Origin: Archegozetes longisetosus
Taxonomy: Eukaryota > Arthropoda > Arachnida > Sarcoptiformes > Trhypochthoniidae
DNA length: 64,000 nucleotides
Direction: 5' to 3'
Assembly (NCBI GenBank): GCA_018873245.2
Contig: JAEMBT020000002.1
Location: 11,654,001-11,718,000, forward strand
Shown: positions 26,801 through 35,800 of the stretch, in pieces
Layout of the letters: the number at the start of each line of letters is the position of its first letter
Numbering within the stretch: the first letter of the stretch is position 1
The notes under the pieces: model-generated
Seen by the model: the letters and a program-made list of their open reading frames with translations, nothing else
What the model was told of the DNA's origin: nothing
Databases searched by the model: none
Position numbers and translations under genes: made by a program

Positions 26801-29800
26801 CACTTCACTTCCAAACATGATTTCCAACAGCTTTACCCCAAAATCTTCAATAAAACTTTCAAGTAACCTTAAAATTATATTTTAATTTTAAAACTAAAGT
26901 ATTTTAAATTAAAATGAGTTTACTGAATTCTACAGATTTGCCCGAATTCTGTAGAATTGAGCTATACACAATTCAATTCATCTCAATTCTGTAGAATTCA
27001 GTAAACCTTTTAATATAAATTACTCTAATTTTAAGATTAAGAGATAATATTAAGTTTGTTTGAGAGCCTTATTAAAGATTTTGGGAGTAAAGTTATTGGA
27101 AATAAAATTTTGGAAGTAAAGACTTGCTACGACATTTTTGATGTGTTACTATTGGTTATAGTTTAGCTCTCATTCAATGTTTAGTTTCTAGTATAAATCT
27201 GTAAAATTTTTTGATATATTCATTATAAATCTGTAGCTCTGACTTGAGGTTACAATTCTCACGAGTCAGATTGATTCACTGCTTTATCTAATAAAGTACA
27301 CCTAGTGAAATGAAAATTATAAATAAGATAACGAGTAAAATTTGGCTGATATAGTATCTAGTTTAAGTTTTTATCGCACAGAAAATGTAAAAATTGAAAA
27401 GATTTATATATATTTCATTCTCTTACATACATATATATATTTTTATGATTAGAAGCATATGCTTTATACCTGTACTTTGAAAATCAACGGGTGTTATCTT
27501 CTGAAGTCTACTATAATCCTGTTTAATAACATAATCTCTATTTTCTTCGAGAGTTAACTTTGCTGTTGTCGCAGATTTAATCCATAACTTTAACTTTCTG
27601 TTGATATATTCAATTAAATGTTTGGGAACTTTTAATTTATTTTCTCCTTGCTCTTCACTGTTTAAGTGCAAATATCTCTTAACATCACTTTCGATTAAAT
27701 CATTGCAATAGTTATCCAAATCTGATATTTCGTCCATCTTATACAGGTTGTGATTACCTAACAATAACTTGACTGTTGTGCTGCATGTTGTTTGGTTGTT
27801 ATACAAAAATTGATGTGAAGGCAACATTTCTCCGTTTTCATTGATTTCATACACAATTATCTCTAACTTGAACAAAAGTGCGACAATCTTAAGTAAATTT
27901 CCATTACTTTCTAAACTCCAGTTCTCTTTTACAAATTCATTAATAATTGGATGATTTTTATCGATTTCGTCAAAATTTTCAACACTTTCTAAAATTTCCA
28001 ACAATTTTTGTGATTCACAAATCGAAATAAAATCATTTTTAATAATTTGAACGATATTTTGGACTGCAGTCTCATCGCTTATCGTATCGCTAATGACTTT
28101 ATGGGAAAATTGTTTAAACAATTCTTTTAATTCATTTTCGTCGCTTATATTATTGTCTCGTTTAGTGTCTTCGGGCAATATTTGAAAAATACAACCAAGA
28201 AAGTTATCGATTTTAACACCAGTTTCTGTCAATGCGTAAAATTCTCCATTGATTTTTAATAACGATTCCAAAAAATTGTTCAAACGACTCCACAGTATTG
28301 TCAATGCAGGCTCTAAAAAATCCATTGCAGGCATTTTATCAACTAATTTAGTCGAATGTCCGCTTTGATCGATTAACATGCTATCGACTTCATCGACAAT
28401 GACTACATTAAATTGGCGATCACCTCTTGCTTGCGTCAAACTATATTCGTGTCTTGAAAAAACAATAATAAGGCATTTTAATAGTTGCTAAACTAGTGGG
28501 TCAAAGTGCGATTTGCAAACGAAGGACTTTATGGCTGCCTTAAAACTGGCTTAGATCTCTGATAGAGAAAGACCGGACTAGAAAATTCAAATTCAATCTA
28601 GCTTTTATCTTTTTTGCATTACCCCTATTATGTTTACTATGAATTGATTTATTGTTATTTCAAGTTTCATATAAGTTTTGTATCGATAATGATAGTCCAC
28701 CCAAAGTACACATGTTTAGTGATCGAAACCTGAACCATTATTTAAGTCAAGACTGCAATCCCTATTACCCCCGTCAAGTGAATGGATTCTTAAGTGACTA
28801 AATTCTCTGGGAATGGGCTATACTTATAGAAATTTAGTACGTCTTTTTCTATTTTTTTCAAAATTATAAAAGTGCTGAGGAACATACTTTGGCTTGATTG
28901 GTAGTCTCCTAGCTCCAAAAAACCTGAACGAGAATTTTGTCACACTAATATCTCTTTGAGGCATGATTAACATATTAATTTGCAACTTATTATCTCCTAT
29001 TCTTTAGTATATTTTACTATTGTATCGTGTAATCTTGATTTAATAGTCGGTTTTATTTTCAGATTAATATTGAGTTATATGAAATACAGTATTGTCCAAT
29101 TAAAATTAATGCCAACTGAAATTTTATGAAATATCGTTTACATTAAGTAAAAAGATATTAAAATAATATACTTTACCGGAGAATGTCTGCTTCAAACATA
29201 GTAGACGTACCATAAACTATGTTGCACGCGTAGCATATTTTGGGTATGCCTTCATTTTCTTGATCGCCATAATTATCCATTACTGTTAAACCGAACATAT
29301 CGTAAAACGTTTTGAATTCATTGGCATCTCTTTGGGCCAATACTGGAGAACTCGTAACAATGTCGACATAATTTGCTTGCAATGCTTTTACTGCAGCAAG
29401 CATTGAGACAATAAGCGATTTTCCTTCGCCGGTTGTTATTCTTGCTAAACGACCCAAATTTTGCTGACCTTATATTCAAGATAACTTTCATTTCAATTGA
29501 ATATTTTACAAGAATAAGTTTTCAGAGCTATCTCTTATGATCAAATAAGTTGAAATCGAATTTACTAACCTTTCAATAAAAATAACAATGAAATAATTTG
29601 AGAATTACGTGGTTTGTAATCGAAAAGTATATATACAGATCGAACAATGACTGCAATAATTTCAGGCATAAACGACATGTCATTAGCCAATTCGATATTT
29701 TCTTTTAACTTTTGAGCCCAACATTTAATATTATCCCTATCATAGTCTTCGATATTACTCTCGCATTCTGCCAGTAGTTGTGATGTCGACTCATAGCTTG

Positions 29801-32800
29801 ATCTCATTTTTTCTAATGCTATTTCAATGCTGTCTAATGAAGCTAGCACATTTTCATTTTTATTACTATTCATTGAACGAATTTCATTTAAAAATGAGTG
29901 AACGTCTCTCTCATGACTTGCATTAGAAAAATAATAACTTATTGAATTTTTATGCAAATTCAATGGCCACTCATTAATAGGCATGTTATTGATTTTGTAG
30001 CGATAAATAATATTGAATGCAAGTAAAAAGTTGTGCAGTAGGTCATCAAAATTTTCGCTTGCTTTCAATTCTGTGCTTAACTTTTCAATCATTTGGGTTA
30101 AATATTCATCAAAAATTGCAGGGTTTTGTACAAAAGCATTATTAATAGAATTTCTTATTAATTCCAAATTATTAGAGTTGTTGTTATTACTCTCAATGTT
30201 CGCGAATGTTTCATTCAATAATCTTCGAATTAGATAACTTTTGAGCTCAAAAACATAGTCGCAACTACGATTTTCAGTTTCAATTTGCTTAATCACACTT
30301 AACAATTGATCGCTTGTTATTTTGAAGTTGTTGGCCAATTCTAGTAAGCTCTGTATATTATTAGAGCTTAACTTCAGTGATAATGCGTTATCTAAAAATT
30401 GTTTGACTTTAGAATAATCGCTACCGAACGACTGTTCGTCAAATAATTTCCATAACTTTTCTGACATATCTCGCGTTAAATCAGCTTCTGATATATTTTG
30501 TATAAGCCACAAATTTCGTAACTCAAGTTTAAAACTTTCTATATCATCAAATAGTTGTATTGTTAACGACAATATACTTGAATTGATGTGAAATAGTATT
30601 AAAAGTTCATTAATTTGTGATAAACTTAATTTGAAGTTAGATTGTATTTCGCTTAAAAATATTAGTGAATCCAATATTTGTTCATCGGTTTGTTTGTATA
30701 AATTGTGATAAAAAGCAAATGAATACCAATATTCATCAAATTGAAGCACATCTTCTATTGTAATATTTAGCTCTGATTCTGATAAAATGAATTCAGAGGT
30801 TGTCATAATAATTATTTTCATTATGTCTAAATACCAATTTTCTATTGGAGAATTTTCATTTAGGTTCAATTCAACCTTTACGTTTAATTTTAACATAAAA
30901 TCTAAAAATTGAATAATTTTCTCATTGGAACATTTTCCAATACAATTTACTATAACCCTTAACTGATTTTCGACTATTATTTCTTCGTAAGAATGATCGA
31001 CCAGTTTTTTCTTCAATTGTATGCATTTTTTAATGATATCATTTATTGGTTTCAAGCGTTTTGTGGGGAGACGTTGAATGTATTTAATGGCGTCCCGAAA
31101 TTGCAACAATTGTAACGATGTTAAACCTAAGCGTGTTAAAATCCATTTGTTGTTTGGATCAATAGAAATGGCTTTATTTAGCCATTTTTGTGCTTCGCTA
31201 AGATTGCCAATTTTTCGCAATGATTCGCCTAAATGTGACATAATGTACGAACGCTCACAATCTGTATATTCTGTATTCTCGAGGAGTAAATTATTGCTTC
31301 TAGACAATGCTTCGTCACATTTGTTTTTTAATACTAGTGCTTCTATTATGCCAACTGAAACCTTCAGCAATGGAAAAAGAACGGTTTTCAAGTTTTAATT
31401 TCTCACTTAAATTTCTCATTAATCTTTTATAATAAATTGATTTTCTGTAACTATCAGTATTTAATCTCCAATAGGTTTTGTGTATTATTCGAATTGACAG
31501 AAACCTTCGATACATGTTTCTCATGCTAAGGTTGGTTTCATTACAGTTGACCCACTAGTCACGCGCGCGACACTCAATTTCTCGGAAATTAGTGCTTAAC
31601 TAAAGTTGAGTTTTTACTTAAATAAAATTTTGTTAATTATATATTAAGCTTTTATTAGAATAAATAAAAAAGCTTGCTAGACCTTGGATATAAACTTTTA
31701 TAGCTGAAAATAGGCGTGTCAAAAGTTTTGCAACGAACCTTAGTTTAACTTGTAAGATGAGCATATGTATCGCGATTAGAAAAAAAGAATGTTTGCTCAT
31801 AACTTTCATATAGATGAAGAAAAACCTTTGACTCACTTTGAATTTTAAATCTAAAACCAATTAGTCAGTCATTACAGTGAGTTGACATATCAAACTAGTT
31901 ACTGATTATAAGTAAAATCTGAAATAAATAAATCTTAAAATCAAATCTGATTCATTGCAATTATTTTTATTCAGATTTTAAACAAATGTTTAATAAGTTT
32001 AAGACTTAACATAAACTATTATATCATTTGTTAAATCCGTCTTTTTAACTTATGATTTTATTCAATGAAATTTATTTCTAATAAATCATTTTATTACTTA
32101 ATAAATAGTTTGACACCTAAACTCGTTATAATGAATGACTAATGAGTTTATCCTTCAAAGACAGTTAAATTTTCACCTACTTGTCTATAATAAAAGACAT
32201 GAACAACTATTCTTATCTCTAATTCCAACACACATACTTTAAAATTTCGATAAATTAGTCTCCCAGGTCACTCAGAAAGTTTTAGAGCACAATCTACCTT
32301 TAAAAAGTAATGAATAATTGTTTTTTAAAATTTTAGTGCCGATTTTCATTTAGTGTCAAACTAAAATTTGTTCAAATAAACAGTTTCCTAAGTAAAAGTA
32401 CCAGAAAAGAAGAAAAGTGGTTAACATTGATTAAACAACCCCACATGATTCCCTCAATGCTTATGGAAAAATATTGCATCGAATCTAATATCTAATTTTT
32501 ATCGTAATTAAAAATGTATTTGATTTCCACTTTCTTCAGTCTATAGAATTGAAATCTTACCATTTCATGTTCAGTTGATTTAATTCAAGTGATTGTCTCT
32601 AAATTGATGTAAATGAAGAGCAGATTCATTTCTAAACATTTAAGAAATTTTCATTAGTTTAATTCGATTTAATCTTCATTCGCAACTTTAAATTTTTTTC
32701 GGAAGATTCATTTCAAGCTGATAGGAATCTCAAAAATTTGACGACTTGACTACTGTGTCTTAACTACTTTTAATTTAACACAAATTGATTATGAAAATTG

Positions 32801-35800
32801 AGATAATTTGGCACTAAAACTTAAAGAATGCTATCTTATTAATTTTTCAGCCTAACCTTCTTATATGGTAAATGGAAAGCTTATGCTTTAAAACTTTCAG
32901 AACGACTTGTATTATTCTTTATCATCAGTTAACGATACCTTAAGCTTTTTATCCAAATCAAAATTATCCGCTAGTTTGAGTAGTGTTTTATACGCTTCAT
33001 TTGTGTTATAATTGACATAAGTTGTGATACAAGAGCCATCAAAGTCGTAAAATAGACTGTCTAATATCAGCTGTATGTCAACTGAAAATTTTTCATTATT
33101 CAAACCAATTGCAAAACAAGCGTAAAGCAAGTTTTCGTTTACATTGAGGATATCTGAAGTATTTTGAAGAGTTTTTATCTCCCTTTCTAGATGTTGAACT
33201 GCATTTGATGTTAAGTGTATTTTGTGTATAACGCACCAGAAATAAATATAATTCAAGTAATCATTAAGCGATTCATGATATATTATTTTTTCAAAATCTT
33301 CTACCAAATTATCGGTTAATACACATTTGAAAGCTGTTGACAAATAAATAATTGTGGAGATTGCCGCTTGGCGAATTTTTAGATTATTTTCTGAATCCAG
33401 TACAATTTGCTGCAATAATTGCGAGATATTTGACTTAAGTTGGCAATCTTTGACCAAACAATCTGTTTCCACTTTATCCACTAATGCAGAGAAAAATGTT
33501 GAGGAAATTTTAACACCAGAAATATTATTTAGCAGTTGTTTTGATATTTCCATAATTTCTTCTTTTTTATCAATGATATTGCAAAGAATTAGATATGCAT
33601 AACAGCATAGCTCATATTCAGTGGAATATTTATTCTCAACAATGCTCTTAATAGTCGAATAAATATTTAATGACATTTGACTATTAGATTCGTTTTCATA
33701 AATAGCTCTAATTGCGACTATAGATATATTGCTGTCAGTAGAGTTCTCCAAGTAAGTATTAATTATGTTTTCACAGTTTTCTTTAGAATTTTTAGGCATT
33801 TGTTCGTTAGGCGAAAATTTACCACAACTTATATTGAATAAAAAGTTAACGATTTTTAAATTAGGAACCAGCGTGTCCTTGTTATTAAACGAATCGATCC
33901 AAATGTAGGTGAAATCCAATTTATTTTGCAATTCTTGATCAAAATTATTTGCCTTATCAATACTATCAATTAGATTTTCTAAATATTGACGGCAGTGTTC
34001 AAAGCTTAAATCACATGCGATAGTATAGTTGTTATCGCAATAGTTTCTAAAAAATATTTGAAATACTTCAAAATTTATTACTTGCAAATCATGGACTAGT
34101 GATTGAAAAATAATCGATAACAGATATTTGTCTGTTATGTTTTCACTGTTTTTAATGCAATCAATTGTCTTAAGAGATGGGAAAAATCCCTTTTCAAACA
34201 AATTACTTGTAATTCTTTGCGATAAACTTTGAAGTATAGTATCATTAGCTTTGATATTATTTTGAATATCTTCGTATAACCCGATAGGAAACATGTTCTG
34301 GTAAATAGCCAAATCGAGAATTCTAGAAGCGTTTGTTCTCATTTGTTCTGGATATTCTTCTATTGTAATTAATACCCAAACAAACCAAATAAGTTCTCCC
34401 GGCAAAGGAACATTATAATGAATATATTTTTCAAGAACACGCAAAAAATTATTTATTAATTCTACAAAACCAGTAGAAAAATTCTCTTTCGCGTCTTCAA
34501 GAATTTTCTCATTTATGAAAAAATTGGCCCCAATTATATCGCACGAATATCTATTAACTTGATTAACAATTTGATCAATTTGTTGATTAACTTCAGTGAA
34601 ATTTACACTTTCTCCCAGAATACAAATGTCTTCACTCAATTTTGGTTTTTTATTTAAACATTGAAATAATGAATTAATCAAATTATGTAATAGATTGACA
34701 TGGTTGATTGGCGACGTAGTATCGATCAGTTCATAGAATATCTCAAGTATATTACTGGCAGTTTGCCATTGATTTCTCATTAATGAATTTTTCAACTTTT
34801 GCATGAGAGTATTTTGTATATCACTTGTAAGAATATTTAATCTAGCTGAGTGTCTGTATATTACTAATGATGAATTATCGATTAACTCCTCAGGTATTTT
34901 ATCATTTACAATAATTAAGATAGTTTGAGGTATTCGTTGCTCTTTTTCAATGCATACCTTAATAAAGGCTAAAATATCAATTAATTGGGCGCGTTGCAAA
35001 TTAGTATTCAACGTGTACTCTAATATCTCAAACACTCGTTGAGGAATTGTATTTGATTTGTCATTCATAACTCGATTCTTAATTATATTCAGTGATTTTG
35101 TACTTAAGTTTTCGTTCACCAATTGTTTCATCAAACAGATTGAATCAATTAAATAGAATACAATATTATCACTGAGTAGACTTTCTTCAAGTTTTAGTTC
35201 TAAACTAGTTTTAATATCATTCAAAAGTGATTTGGGTATAAAATTGTTTTCACAGCCATTTATGATAGAAATAACTGCTTTAATACGTGTCTCCGTTTCA
35301 ATAAAAGAATTGATAGCAACACTTGTTATTGCTCTCCACGCAAATTCGTTTAACGCAAACTTTTTCGATGCCTCTAACAGTAGACAAACTGATTGCTCAA
35401 CTATTGTTTTATCATTATATTGAGTCAGGTGTGACATAATATCCAAGACATTTTCAGAAACTTGCTTACCGTTTGCAATCAGTTTTTCAATTACTTTCAC
35501 TAACGATAGTTTAATGTCTAAATCAGTTTCGTATTTTAAATGTTTGGCAATTATTTCAATGGTTTGATCACTTAATATTGCATTAGCCTTATCTATTAAC
35601 TTAATAAAAGACCAGCAAATAATTTCGCGCAAATCGTGATCCGAAAATTTTACTAAAAAATGTGCTAATCGTTCCTGAATTGTAGTGTTGGTGGCAAATT
35701 CCATACTAGGAATGCAGATATATTCCAACGTGTCGATAACGTTATCATAAGCAAAATCACGATGCTTATAATTTTCGAAAAAGTACTCCAAGGATTCGAT

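Noticed and set aside
17045..31391. Bacterial contamination as the source of the SecA-like sequence
   Set aside because: The motor is split by introns with proper splice sites and phase, contains eukaryotic transposon debris inside introns, and sits on the same contig as prohibitin and PSME4.
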